A stretch of DNA of 64,000 bases from Balneolaceae bacterium. Its GTDB lineage: Bacteria; Bacteroidota; Rhodothermia; Balneolales; Balneolaceae. Positions 18,021 through 26,259 of this stretch are shown piece by piece. Positions within the stretch are counted from its first letter, which is position 1. Each line of letters starts with the position of its first letter. Position numbers and translations under genes: made by a program. The notes beneath the pieces are model-generated. The model ran no database searches, was not told the origin of the DNA, and saw nothing but the letters and a program-made list of their open reading frames with translations. The DNA lies in NCBI GenBank assembly GCA_034521495.1, contig JAXHMK010000009.1, positions 1 to 64,000 of the forward strand, read 5' to 3'.

Positions 18021-19013
18021 ATGTTTTCTGAGTTTATCAAAAAAATCAAGAATTACAGCCACATTGGGGTCTTCTCGCATATTCGTCCTGATGGAGATTG
18101 CATTGGTTCGCAAGTTGCACTTAGTTTGTGGTTGCAAAAAAACGGGTTTGAAGTAACTGCATTTAATGAAGATGAAATTCCAATGAATATGCAGTGGCTG
18201 ACAAGAGCTGTTGATATTGAGAACCCAACGGAGGAAAAGCTTGCTGAGTGTGATCTGCTTGTGATGGTAGATGGAAATGCACTTCACCGGTTCGGACAAG
18301 TTGCGGAGTGGCTTGAAGGTAAATCGTTGCCAATTTTTATGATTGACCATCACCCGAATCCCTCTGATGAGTTTGATATAACAATATCGGTTGATAGTGC
18401 CTCTTCGACCTGCGAATTGATCTACGGATTGTATGAAGAGAACGATCCTGCCCAGTTAGATGAAGCCTCTGCTAAATCTCTTTACACCGGAATAATTACA
18501 GATACCGGCTCTCTGCAGTTTGAAAGTGTTACCCCGCGAACAGTAGCTATTGTTTCAGAACTTCTTGACAGAGGCCAGTTCCGGCCAAACGAGGTGATTG
18601 AAGTGATCTATTCGAATAAAACACTTCCTCAAATGAAGCTTCTCAGTATGGCACTGGAAACCATTCAGCTTTTTGAGGATAATCAAATTGCAGTGATGAG
18701 CGTTACAAAAGAGATGCTTGAAGAAACCGGCACATCCAATGCCGATTGTGAAGGGTTTGTTAAATATCCTTTGAGCATCGCAAATATTAAAGCGGCTATC
18801 CTTGTCAAAGATTTTCATGATGAGGGCATACGTATCAGTCTTCGCTCAAGAAGTAATGTGGATGTAAATATTTGGGCCAAAGAACTGGGAGGTGGCGGTC
18901 ATAAAAAGGCGGCAGGTGCCTGGCACGAAGGGCCGCGAAAAAAAGCTATTGAAGACCTTGTTAAAATCGGAGCCAAACAGCTTAAAGATCTTGAAACGAC
19001 CACTGTTTTATAG
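18021..19013 (+). CDS. nrnA: DHH-family phosphoesterase, NrnA-like
   Basis: The 330-residue DHH/DHHA1 protein has the metal-binding motifs HIRPDGDCIGS, VMVDGN, IDHHPNP and ITDTGSLQF, and the C-terminal DHHA1 motif GGGGHKKAAG that grips the substrate. This set and length match NrnA, which degrades nanoRNA from the end and dephosphorylates pAp. The gene overlaps the start of the following htrA-type gene by about 23 bases. The two are therefore probably co-transcribed and translationally coupled. Confidence 0.9.
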   Translation: MFSEFIKKIKNYSHIGVFSHIRPDGDCIGSQVALSLWLQKNGFEVTAFNEDEIPMNMQWLTRAVDIENPTEEKLAECDLLVMVDGNALHRFGQVAEWLEGKSLPIFMIDHHPNPSDEFDITISVDSASSTCELIYGLYEENDPAQLDEASAKSLYTGIITDTGSLQFESVTPRTVAIVSELLDRGQFRPNEVIEVIYSNKTLPQMKLLSMALETIQLFEDNQIAVMSVTKEMLEETGTSNADCEGFVKYPLSIANIKAAILVKDFHDEGIRISLRSRSNVDVNIWAKELGGGGHKKAAGAWHEGPRKKAIEDLVKIGAKQLKDLETTTVL

Positions 19014-20199
19014 CAGCCTTATTTTCTTATTGATTTTCCTGGGTTGCTCAAACCCGGATGAAACGGCAGAAAGCAGCGGCAATTCAGAAGAACAACCGTT
19101 TTCTGCTGCTTACCTTGAGCAAAATTCACCGGAAGAGATCATCAGTGAACCTGAAAATGATACTCCGGAAATTTCTGAATCCGTAGATGTGAACCGCTCC
19201 AATGCCATCACAAATGCGGTAGAAAAGGCCAGCCCTGCAGTTGTGAGTATTGCAGTAACCTCTCCGAGAAATTATCAATCGGCCCAGGAGGAATTTTTCC
19301 GCTTCTTTTTTGGCAATCCACCACGGGATAACAGCAGTATGGGATCAGGATTTTTAATTAGTGAGGATGGTTTGGTAGTTACAAATCAGCATGTGGTGGG
19401 AAGAAATCCTAATGAAATTACCATTTCCACAACGGAGGGAGAGTCGTACGATGCTGAGTTGATCGGCAGCGATGAGCTGACAGATATCGCCCTGCTTCGT
19501 ATTCAATCCGACCATGTTTTCCCTTTTGTGGAGTTTAGTGATTCTGATGAGATCATGGTTGGTGAATGGTCTATTGCGCTGGGAAATCCATTTGGTTTGT
19601 TTGATGATGGAAAGCCAACGGTAACGGTTGGAGTTGTCAGTGCAAAAAATCGTGATTTTCGTCCCGACCCCAACAACCCGCGTACGTATATAGATATGAT
19701 TCAGACGGATGCAGCAATTAACCGGGGGAATTCGGGCGGACCGTTGTTAAACAGTAATGGTGAAGTGATCGGTATCAATACATTTATCTATACCGGGGGT
19801 ACCAGCTCCGGTTTTGTAGGCCTGGGATTTGCCATTCCAAGCAACCGGGTTGAAAAAATTATTTCCCAACTGCTTACAAGCGGCAGTGTAGTTTTGGATT
19901 ACGATCCCGGAATGGAGTTTACCTCCATGACCGAACAACTTGTCTATCGTTACAGGCTTCCGTACGTAAGCGGACTGCTTGTTACAAGTGTAAATAGAAA
20001 TGGGCCCGCCTACGAATGTGGTATTATGCCGGGCGATGTCATCGTTCGAATAGGGGAAGAACGCGTTTCGAGTAAAATGCATGCAATGGCACTACTGCGA
20101 GAATATGAGGAGGGCGACCACATGCATGTGGAGTTGTTGCGTGATGGGGAACTCTACAAAACCGAAATGGTACTTCGCCAAAAGGTTGCCGCTGAGTAG
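18991..20199 (+). CDS. HtrA/DegP-type lipoprotein protease with PDZ domain
   Basis: I chose the TTG at 18991 because it puts a clean lipoprotein signal at the N-terminus (MKRPLFYSSLIFLLIFLGC, lipobox Cys19). Longer readings put this signal internally and overlap nrnA by over 100 bases. The 402-residue product has a trypsin-like domain with His134 (VVTNQHVVG), Asp165 (DELTDIALL) and Ser248 (RGNSGGP). One PDZ domain follows, with YVSGLLVTSVNRNGPAYECG. It is probably an envelope protease and chaperone for misfolded proteins. The active site looks complete. A hairpin terminator follows. Confidence 0.88.
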   Translation: MKRPLFYSSLIFLLIFLGCSNPDETAESSGNSEEQPFSAAYLEQNSPEEIISEPENDTPEISESVDVNRSNAITNAVEKASPAVVSIAVTSPRNYQSAQEEFFRFFFGNPPRDNSSMGSGFLISEDGLVVTNQHVVGRNPNEITISTTEGESYDAELIGSDELTDIALLRIQSDHVFPFVEFSDSDEIMVGEWSIALGNPFGLFDDGKPTVTVGVVSAKNRDFRPDPNNPRTYIDMIQTDAAINRGNSGGPLLNSNGEVIGINTFIYTGGTSSGFVGLGFAIPSNRVEKIISQLLTSGSVVLDYDPGMEFTSMTEQLVYRYRLPYVSGLLVTSVNRNGPAYECGIMPGDVIVRIGEERVSSKMHAMALLREYEEGDHMHVELLRDGELYKTEMVLRQKVAAE

Positions 20200-20242
20200 T
20201 TCCGTTTCGGATCCCTTGCTCAGTAGATTTGCTAAAAAAATA

Positions 20243-20286
20243 AAAAAAGCCGCGGAATCGGGTTCATTACCATTCCGCGACTTTTA
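20243..20286 (+). terminator. Rho-independent terminator after the htrA-type gene
   Basis: A stem built from CCGCGGAAT and ATTCCGCGA encloses a 13-base loop. It is preceded by an A run and followed by CTTTT, which suits termination in both directions. It lies 44 bases after the protease stop. Confidence 0.75.
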
Positions 20287-20354
20287 CAGCTCTTGATCTC
20301 TTATGCCCTCTATTGATGAAGGGAAATAACCTCCTTCTTAATCAATAGTCACTT

Positions 20355-20384
20355 GTATGAACCGAATTTTCCGAAAACCTTACA
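20355..20384 (+). promoter_or_regulatory. Conserved motif ATGAACC-N14-CCTTACA, copy 3
   Basis: This copy matches the one at 9863 except at four positions inside the 14-base spacer region, and keeps exactly the same spacing of the two boxes. It is followed by AT-rich sequence and no gene until rluD about 430 bases on. A promoter for an untranslated RNA or a regulator binding site are both possible. Confidence 0.35.
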
Positions 20385-20577
20385 GAAAAATTTAAATTTT
20401 TGGAAAAAAAGCTTTCTTCGTAGTTAATCCGGATTATTCACTAAGAAATTTGGTTGTGAACAAGGCGAAGTGGAAATGGTGACGGAAGGGTACTGGAGTA
20501 CCCTGAGCAAGCCCTTTTCACTTAAACGCAGTACACGATAAAATTTCGCAGTCCCAAACTGTCACTACTCAAATTTG

Positions 20578-20707
20578 AGAGGGCTTTGCAAAACCGTGGG
20601 TATGCGTCAATCTGAACTCGATTCAGATTCTCCATTCGTCTTTATAGATAGTATCAGGAGATCCTGAATCAAGTTCAGGATGACGGTCATAGTTTTGCAA
20701 AGCCTTC
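20578..20707 (+). repeat. Family A dispersed repeat, copy 2
   Basis: This element is bounded by AGAGGGCTTTGCAAAACC and GTTTTGCAAAGCCTTC inverted ends. Its core holds ATCCTGAATCAAGTTCAGGA and CTGAACTCGATTCAG palindromes. It is nearly identical to 27610-27739 and inverted relative to 6128-6258. The preceding stretch 20440-20570 holds another hairpin (GGGTACTGGAGTACCC) but no gene. Confidence 0.85.
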
Positions 20708-20801
20708 TTTGAGTTACCTGTAATTTTCGATATATGAAATAGTATCATTGACTTAATTCTATTTTATACTATTTCGTGAATAATCCGGATTATATTTTTG
20801 T

Positions 20802-20810
20802 TATTTTTGC
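20802..20810 (+). promoter_or_regulatory. Possible Bacteroidota-type -7 element before rluD
   Basis: TATTTTTGC fits the TAnnTTTGY consensus of the -7 box used by the primary sigma factor of Bacteroidota. It lies only four bases before the chosen ATG of rluD, which would make a leaderless transcript. No clear -33 TTTG box at the usual distance was found, so support is weak. Confidence 0.3.
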
Positions 20811-20814
20811 AGAT

Positions 20815-21834
20815 ATGCTCATAGAAAAAGAACATTCCCAAAAAACAGAGTATTTACTGGAAGTTCCGGATGGTCAGCACACCGATATTCGGCTTGATAA
20901 ATACATCACCTCTTTTATACAAAATGCCAGCCGGACCAAAGTTCAGAAAGCGATCAAAGATGGATATGTTTTGGTGAATGGAATACAGCAGAAATCGTCT
21001 TATATCATGCAGCCGGGCGATAAAATTGAAATTTCGCTGCCAAAACCGCCTCCCCAGGAAGCTAAACCCGAGGAGATGGATCTGAATATTGTGTATGAAG
21101 ATGAGCACCTGTTGCTGGTAAATAAAACAGCTGATATGGTTGTTCATCCCGCTTATGGAAACTGGACGGGAACTCTTGTGAACGGACTACTATACTACAC
21201 AAATGAAAATTTATCGCAAACGGATAAGGATACTGTTCGTCCCGGAATTGTGCACCGGCTGGATAAAGATACCAGTGGATTACTTGTAGTTGCCAAGGAG
21301 GATGAAACCCACAAAAAGTTATCCAGGCAGTTTGCTAAAAAGAAGCCGGAACGTAAATACTGGGCCATTGTCTGGGGAGATCCGCCGGATGAGGGAACTA
21401 TTGAAGGAAATATCGGGCGCTCGCCGCGAGACCGAAAAATTATGACGGTTCTGGAGGAGGGCGGAAAATCTGCTGTTACACATTTCAAAAAGCTGGAAAG
21501 TTTTGATCATCTTGCACTGCTCGAAATACAGCTTGAAACAGGGCGGACCCATCAAATTAGAGTACATATGAAGCATGCCGGCTATTATGTTTTTGGAGAT
21601 CCAACCTATGGGGGCGATTCTGTTCGATACGGCCCGAATACCGGTTCAAGAAAAAAAATGTTTCAAAATATGTTTGCCACACTGGAACGGCAGGCACTTC
21701 ATGCCAAAACACTTGGTTTTAACCATCCTGCTACGGATGAATATGTAGAATTTAACTCTCCGCTCCCCGCCGATTTCCAGGAAGTTCTGGACAAACTGCG
21801 GGAAAATTGTAAACCTACTTCAAACTATGTCTGA
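20815..21834 (+). CDS. rluD: RluD-type 23S rRNA pseudouridine synthase
   Basis: The protein has 339 residues from the ATG at 20815; an upstream in-frame GTG at 20776 would add 13 unconserved residues. An N-terminal S4 RNA-binding domain (IRLDKYITSFIQNASRTKVQ, KAIKDGYVLVNG) precedes the RluA-family catalytic domain. The catalytic Asp lies in GIVHRLDKDTSGLLVVAK, and GRTHQIRVH is also present. RluD makes pseudouridines in helix 69 of 23S rRNA. The stop overlaps the gldC start by eight bases. A family-level match is certain; the exact target uridine is inferred. Confidence 0.88.
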   Translation: MLIEKEHSQKTEYLLEVPDGQHTDIRLDKYITSFIQNASRTKVQKAIKDGYVLVNGIQQKSSYIMQPGDKIEISLPKPPPQEAKPEEMDLNIVYEDEHLLLVNKTADMVVHPAYGNWTGTLVNGLLYYTNENLSQTDKDTVRPGIVHRLDKDTSGLLVVAKEDETHKKLSRQFAKKKPERKYWAIVWGDPPDEGTIEGNIGRSPRDRKIMTVLEEGGKSAVTHFKKLESFDHLALLEIQLETGRTHQIRVHMKHAGYYVFGDPTYGGDSVRYGPNTGSRKKMFQNMFATLERQALHAKTLGFNHPATDEYVEFNSPLPADFQEVLDKLRENCKPTSNYV

Positions 21835-22162
21835 GAAATCAAAAAAAATTAATATCGAAGTACTTCTTGATGAACAAAATGTGCCCGAAGAGATCAAATG
21901 GTCGGCTACCGACTTGCAGGGGCATGAAGAAACAATCTGCCGGGCGATGCTTCTTTCTTTGTGGGATCATCGAAATAAGGATACCCTGCGGCTCGATCTG
22001 TGGACCAAGGAAATGACCGTTGATGAGATGAAAATCTTTTTCCACCAAACACTGGTAACCATGGCAGATACGCTCGAAAACTCCACAAACGACTCCCGAA
22101 TCAGCGGCGATATGCGTGATTTTTGTGCGTATTTCGCCGAAAAAATGGAAATTGCGGAATAA
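21827..22162 (+). CDS. gldC: Gliding motility protein GldC
   Basis: The 111-residue protein matches GldC over its length: INIEVLLDEQNVPEEIKWSA, then LLSLWDHRNKDTLRLDLWT, then KEMTVDEMKIFFHQTL. GldC is a small cytoplasmic protein first found in Flavobacterium gliding clusters; it is also common in non-gliding relatives. It starts within the 3' end of rluD, so the two genes are coupled. Its exact role is unknown. It fits the Bacteroidota-type background with PorX. Confidence 0.88.
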   Translation: MSEKSKKINIEVLLDEQNVPEEIKWSATDLQGHEETICRAMLLSLWDHRNKDTLRLDLWTKEMTVDEMKIFFHQTLVTMADTLENSTNDSRISGDMRDFCAYFAEKMEIAE

Positions 22163-22589
22163 GATTTGGTCAAAAGTTTAAAGTTTAGTTCTTCAAAATT
22201 TCCTTTGAGAATTGTTTTTATATTGACTGGTGGTTACTGGAAGCAGAGCTTCCGGGCTTGCGTTCCGAAGGAAGACCTTCGAATTGAGTAAAGCAATGAG
22301 AAACCTTAAACCCCTGACTAGTGTAGCAACCAGTAAATTAATATAGTGTCAGGATCAATAAATCAATTCAATAGTCAACTTGAAAAGAGGCCACAAAAAC
22401 ACAAATAATTTTGTGATTTCGTGTTTTTGTGGCTACCCGATTGGCTATACTTTTTTAAAGATTGTAACACCAGCGCAAGTTTGTAACTTGTGCGGGGATG
22501 GTCCAAGTTTCAAACTTGAATCAGTTAGGTGTGAAGACATTCTGAACGAGCCTTAGACCTTGAACCTTAAACTTTAAACAGTACTACGA
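22163..22589. other. Hairpin-rich intergenic region between gldC and accA
   Basis: No gene is seen in these 427 bases. They hold a two-hairpin repeat (22239-22286, listed separately), a perfect 13-base stem GCCACAAAAACAC/GTGTTTTTGTGGC (22390-22433), GCGCAAGTT/AACTTGTGC (22473-22493) and CAAGTTTCAAACTTG (22504-22518). All are self-complementary repeats of REP-like character. One of them may end gldC transcription. Confidence 0.6.
22239..22286 (+). repeat. Two-hairpin (GAAGC-GAGCTTC) repeat, copy 1
   Basis: The first hairpin is GGAAGCAGAGCTTCC, and the second TTCCGAAGG...CCTTCGAA, ending in TTGAGT. The same order occurs near 47202-47251, 62951-62996 and 63087-63134. Confidence 0.75.
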
Positions 22590-23552
22590 ATGCAGTATCT
22601 CGATTTTGAACAACCTATCGCGGAACTGGAGAAAAAAATTGATGAATTGAATGATCTTTCCGTGAGTGATGAAGTATTGACGCCGGAGATTAATCGGTTG
22701 CGTAAAAAGGCCGACCAGCTGCGAAAGTCGATTTTTTCAAACCTTACCCGGTGGCAGAGAGTTCAGTTAGCGCGTCACCCCGACCGCCCCTACACCCTCG
22801 ATTACATCGACTTAATGACGGATGAGTTCATTGAACTCCACGGGGATCGATATCACTCAGATGATAAAGCGATGATCGGAGGGCTGGCTACAATTGACGG
22901 CCAATCAGTGATGATTATCGGCCAGCAAAAAGGAAGAGATACAAAACAGCGTCAGTATCGAAATTTTGGCATGGCCAATCCCGAAGGATACAGGAAGGCC
23001 CATCGATTGATGAAAACGGCCGAGAAGTTTGGTATTCCGGTGGTAACCTTATTAGACACACCCGGCGCTTATCCCGGTCTTGAGGCTGAGGAGAGAGGAC
23101 AGGCCGAAGCTATTGCAAAAAATTTAAAAATGATGTCCGTACTGGAAGTTCCGGTCATATCCATTGTAATTGGTGAAGGAGCCAGCGGCGGAGCCATTGG
23201 AATTGGAGTGGGCAATGAACTGTACATGATGGAAAATACATGGTATTCGGTGATTTCGCCTGAATCCTGTTCATCTATTTTATGGAAAACGTGGGAGTAT
23301 AAAGAACAGGCGGCATCGGCATTAAAGCTCACGGCTAAAGATCTTCTTGAAATGAACATTATAGACGGCATTATTGAAGAACCTCTTGGCGGTGCTCACC
23401 GGGATTTTGAAAAATCAGCAGAGGCCGTGAAAGAACAGATTCTTAAAAGCCTGAAGAGATTAAAAAAAATGAAACCTGCTAAACTGATCGACCAGCGTAT
23501 TGAGAAATATTCGGCTATGGGTGTCTGGGTTGAAGCCGATCAAAAAGGTTGA
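22590..23552 (+). CDS. accA: Acetyl-CoA carboxylase carboxyltransferase subunit alpha
   Basis: The 320-residue length is that of AccA. Characteristic segments are [18 protein letters not shown] at the N-terminus, [18 protein letters not shown] and [20 protein letters not shown]. The acyl-CoA-binding region is [16 protein letters not shown]. With AccD it moves the carboxyl group from biotin to acetyl-CoA to make malonyl-CoA for fatty-acid synthesis. accD is not in this window. A thioesterase gene follows after nine bases, so the block through cdsA may be one lipid-related transcript. Confidence 0.95.
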   Translation: MQYLDFEQPIAELEKKIDELNDLSVSDEVLTPEINRLRKKADQLRKSIFSNLTRWQRVQLARHPDRPYTLDYIDLMTDEFIELHGDRYHSDDKAMIGGLATIDGQSVMIIGQQKGRDTKQRQYRNFGMANPEGYRKAHRLMKTAEKFGIPVVTLLDTPGAYPGLEAEERGQAEAIAKNLKMMSVLEVPVISIVIGEGASGGAIGIGVGNELYMMENTWYSVISPESCSSILWKTWEYKEQAASALKLTAKDLLEMNIIDGIIEEPLGGAHRDFEKSAEAVKEQILKSLKRLKKMKPAKLIDQRIEKYSAMGVWVEADQKG

Positions 23553-23561
23553 CTATAACAT

Positions 23562-23996
23562 ATGATCCGGTTTCCTGAGAAAAATCCCGTTGTTCGGTAC
23601 AATTACGAGTTGAGAAGCCGGTACGGAGAGACAGATCAGATGGGATATGTCTACTACGGGCGATATCTCGAATATTTTGAAGTAGCCCGAACAGAGATGA
23701 TTCGATCTCTGGGCATACCCTATTCCCGGCTCGAAGAGGATGGCTTCATGCTTCCGGTTGTGTACGCACAGTTAGCTTACAAAGCACCCGTTCATTACGA
23801 TGAGTTAATGACGATTGAGGTTTCAGTTTTTGAGAAACCGATGGTTCGCCTGGATACATACTACCGGGTGTTAACCTCCAGGCTCCAAAAACCTCATGTA
23901 TTGGGTCAGGTTACGCTCTGTTTTACAGATACCGAAGATCGAAAACCTTGCAGAGCTCCCGAATATTTTAAGAATCTTATGGATCAACAGGCATGA
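23562..23996 (+). CDS. Acyl-CoA thioesterase, YbgC/FcbC hotdog family
   Basis: The 144-residue hotdog-fold protein has the family signature YGETDQMGYVYYGRYLEYFE, with the Asp that is catalytic in 4HBT-type enzymes. It continues with VVYAQLAYKAPVHYDELMTI. Such enzymes hydrolyse acyl-CoA thioesters in the cytoplasm; the preferred chain is not predictable. It lies just after accA and before small membrane genes, which suits a lipid metabolism context. Confidence 0.88.
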   Translation: MIRFPEKNPVVRYNYELRSRYGETDQMGYVYYGRYLEYFEVARTEMIRSLGIPYSRLEEDGFMLPVVYAQLAYKAPVHYDELMTIEVSVFEKPMVRLDTYYRVLTSRLQKPHVLGQVTLCFTDTEDRKPCRAPEYFKNLMDQQA

Positions 23997-24002
23997 TCTT
24001 CT

Positions 24003-24455
24003 ATGAAGAACGCAGCAAGTTACTGGTTGCTATTTCTTGGGTTGTCTATCCTGTTGATTTTATCACTCGGCGGCGGACTTTGGGGGGCAGAACAGAGTAT
24101 CGGCCATTGGACGGGGAAGCTGTTTGAAAATGTTTGTCATCAGGACCCGGCACGTTCATTCTCATTTAACGGAACGCCAATGGCGGTAAACAGCCGCTGC
24201 TTTGGTGTTTTTACCGGTCTTTGGATTGGCTGGCTTATGATTCCGGTTCTTATTCTCTTCACTTTGAAAAAAATCTGGACAAACTGGTTGCTTTTGCTTG
24301 CAGTGATGCTTCAAATCATCGATTATATGGGCAACCATATTTTATGGGAAAACAGCAATATCTCAAGAGTTGTTTTGGGTTTACTGCTGGGGATAGCAGT
24401 AGCCGTATTTCTATCGGATTTATTTAAACGTAAAAGAAAAATCAGTAAATCATGA
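24003..24455 (+). CDS. DUF2085 membrane protein
   Basis: The 150-residue protein has about four hydrophobic segments. Between the first and second is the DUF2085 hallmark ENVCHQDPARSFSFNG followed by NSRCFGVFTGLWIGW, with conserved Cys, His and Arg residues. The C-terminus is Lys-rich and cytoplasmic (KRKRKISKS). Its stop overlaps the next start by four bases, so expression is coupled. The function of the family is not established. Confidence 0.82.
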   Translation: MKNAASYWLLFLGLSILLILSLGGGLWGAEQSIGHWTGKLFENVCHQDPARSFSFNGTPMAVNSRCFGVFTGLWIGWLMIPVLILFTLKKIWTNWLLLLAVMLQIIDYMGNHILWENSNISRVVLGLLLGIAVAVFLSDLFKRKRKISKS

Positions 24456-25030
24456 ACGAAGACGAAAGCACACAGGAGTTATCATTTCAAGATTATTTAC
24501 CATCTATTGGAATTGTTGGGCTCATCTTTAGTTTGGTCAGTTTTGTTGTTGGATTGTTTTTCGGGTATCAACAGATCAATGCAGAGCCAACCGGTTCAAT
24601 CATGTCTCCAATGATGTTTAGCGGAGTTGTGATCTGCCTGGTATCGGCCCTGGCGGGATTACTTGCTGTTTGGCATTTCACGCGGGAAGTCACTCCATTT
24701 TTAACGCTCGGGCAGGGGGCACTTATTGGGTTTATGACGGGTGCTGTAATTGTTTTATTCAGCGTTGTTTTTAACGAGCTGTGGATTATGTTATTCGATC
24801 CCGAGTATACCACAAAAATTATGGATGCCACCATTGCCAATATCGAAGCGATGGAGATGCCCGAAGCAAACAAACAGCAGATGATAGATGCAATGGCAGA
24901 TTCAGTGGCCGGCGGACAATCTATCTGGCAGCAAATCTTTTGGGGTATACCTGTTACCGGGCTTTTAAATCTTGTAACCGGCCTGATTGGTGTGAAGATA
25001 TTTGGCGAGAAGAAAGAAGAGACATTTTAA
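24452..25030 (+). CDS. DUF4199-type membrane protein
   Basis: The 192-residue protein has an N-terminal cytoplasmic stretch (MNEDESTQELSFQDYLPSIG) and about four membrane segments, for example GIVGLIFSLVSFVVGLFFGY and GQGALIGFMTGAVIVLFSVV. A helical loop between the third and fourth (MDATIANIEAMEMPEANKQQ) is typical of the DUF4199 family common in Bacteroidota. It overlaps the DUF2085 gene by four bases. Function unknown. Confidence 0.72.
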   Translation: MNEDESTQELSFQDYLPSIGIVGLIFSLVSFVVGLFFGYQQINAEPTGSIMSPMMFSGVVICLVSALAGLLAVWHFTREVTPFLTLGQGALIGFMTGAVIVLFSVVFNELWIMLFDPEYTTKIMDATIANIEAMEMPEANKQQMIDAMADSVAGGQSIWQQIFWGIPVTGLLNLVTGLIGVKIFGEKKEETF

Positions 25031-25039
25031 CAAACAGGT

Positions 25040-25966
25040 ATGAATCAATCATCTGAAGAATACTCATTTACTCCAACGGTCGTTCATTCCTGGGCAGAAC
25101 GGAATGGCTTTGCGCATTGGGTTATTGCACTTATCTGGCTCGTTGTTGTATTAATCCTGTTCCAGCTTGTAGCCGCAATTGTGTTTGTAGGTTTGCTTAT
25201 GGCAACCGGCGGAGAGATTGACCCGGCCAATGCTATGGCATCTATGACCGAGAATATTGATCTGCTTTTCATAGGAAATTCAGTGGGACAGATTCTATTT
25301 CTGGGTTTGGCTACATTTGTTATTGTTCGGTTAAACACCGGAAGCGAAAGCAAGCGGTCTTTTTTAAGAATTCAATGGAATAACCAGGTGCTAAAATACC
25401 TGTTGATGGGCGGCCTGCTGATTATCGTTATTCAGCCGGTTATCATCTATCTTGGATACTTAAATTCCCTGATACCAATACCGGAGATGTTTAGCGATCT
25501 GCAGGTTTCTCAATACGAAATGATCGAAGATTTTTTGAGTACGGATGGAATCATCTGGTTTGGTTTGTTAAATATCGCCCTTGTCCCCGCTATTTGTGAA
25601 GAAGTTCTGTTCCGTGGATATATTTTACGTGCCTTCGAGAAAAGCTGGGGCCCTGTGATTGCCGTTTTAATTTCAGGGTTGGTATTCGGCATGTTTCACA
25701 TCCAGCTTGGAAATATTTTACCGCTTGCAACACTTGGAGTCATTCTTGCTCTTATGACCTGGCTGAGCGGAACCCTCTGGCCCGCTGTTGTTGCTCATTT
25801 TATAAATAACGGTGCAGCAGTTTTGGTCGGTTCGCAATACCCGGAACTTCTTTTCCAGGAGATATCAGCCGATACGTTACCGCCGCTTTGGGTACTTGTG
25901 GCAAGTATAATTTTCTCCATATTAATCGTGTACTGGATGATTAATAAATCTAAGCAGTTGAAATAG
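25040..25966 (+). CDS. CPBP-family intramembrane protease
   Basis: The 308-residue protein has about eight membrane segments. The CPBP (Abi/CAAX-protease-like) motifs are present: EEVLFRGYILRAFE, then FGMFHIQLGN, then AHFINNG, which supply the Glu and His residues of the proposed active site. Bacterial members cleave or modify membrane peptides; several act in bacteriocin immunity or envelope maintenance. The gene sits nine bases after DUF4199 and 11 bases before the DUF2007 gene in a rightward block. Substrate unknown. Confidence 0.88.
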   Translation: MNQSSEEYSFTPTVVHSWAERNGFAHWVIALIWLVVVLILFQLVAAIVFVGLLMATGGEIDPANAMASMTENIDLLFIGNSVGQILFLGLATFVIVRLNTGSESKRSFLRIQWNNQVLKYLLMGGLLIIVIQPVIIYLGYLNSLIPIPEMFSDLQVSQYEMIEDFLSTDGIIWFGLLNIALVPAICEEVLFRGYILRAFEKSWGPVIAVLISGLVFGMFHIQLGNILPLATLGVILALMTWLSGTLWPAVVAHFINNGAAVLVGSQYPELLFQEISADTLPPLWVLVASIIFSILIVYWMINKSKQLK

Positions 25967-25977
25967 ATCAGAGGTTC

Positions 25978-26259
25978 ATGTTACGAGGATCAGAACCGAA
26001 TAAAATTAAAAATTGGGTTTGTATACTGGAGAGAGGTACGGAGTACGAAGTTGAGCTTGCCAAGAACTATCTGTCTAATCTAAAAATTCCATCGAACATC
26101 CTGTCTAAAAGAGATTCTTCGTACAGCCTCAATTTTGGTGAGATGTCGATGGTGTACCTCTATGTTCCCAAAGAGTTCGAAAAGAAAGCCCGAAAAGCGC
26201 TGGCTGAGCTGAACGAGCAGGAAGATGATTTCGACTTGAATGAAAACAGGGAAGATTGA
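25978..26259 (+). CDS. DUF2007-type small protein
   Basis: The 93-residue product has the layout of the DUF2007 'putative signal transducing protein' family: WVCILERGTEYEVELAKNYL followed by LKIPSNILSKRDSSYSLNFG and VYLYVPKEFEKKARKALAEL. The fold is probably ferredoxin-like. The C-terminus is acidic. It overlaps the cdsA start by four bases. The role of the family is not known. Confidence 0.75.
   Translation: MLRGSEPNKIKNWVCILERGTEYEVELAKNYLSNLKIPSNILSKRDSSYSLNFGEMSMVYLYVPKEFEKKARKALAELNEQEDDFDLNENRED

Noticed and set aside
20440-20577. Possible tRNA or structured RNA in the gap before rluD
   Set aside because: The segment has a GGGTACTGGAGTACCC hairpin but no T-loop GTTC sequence or acceptor pairing; it fits a repeat.
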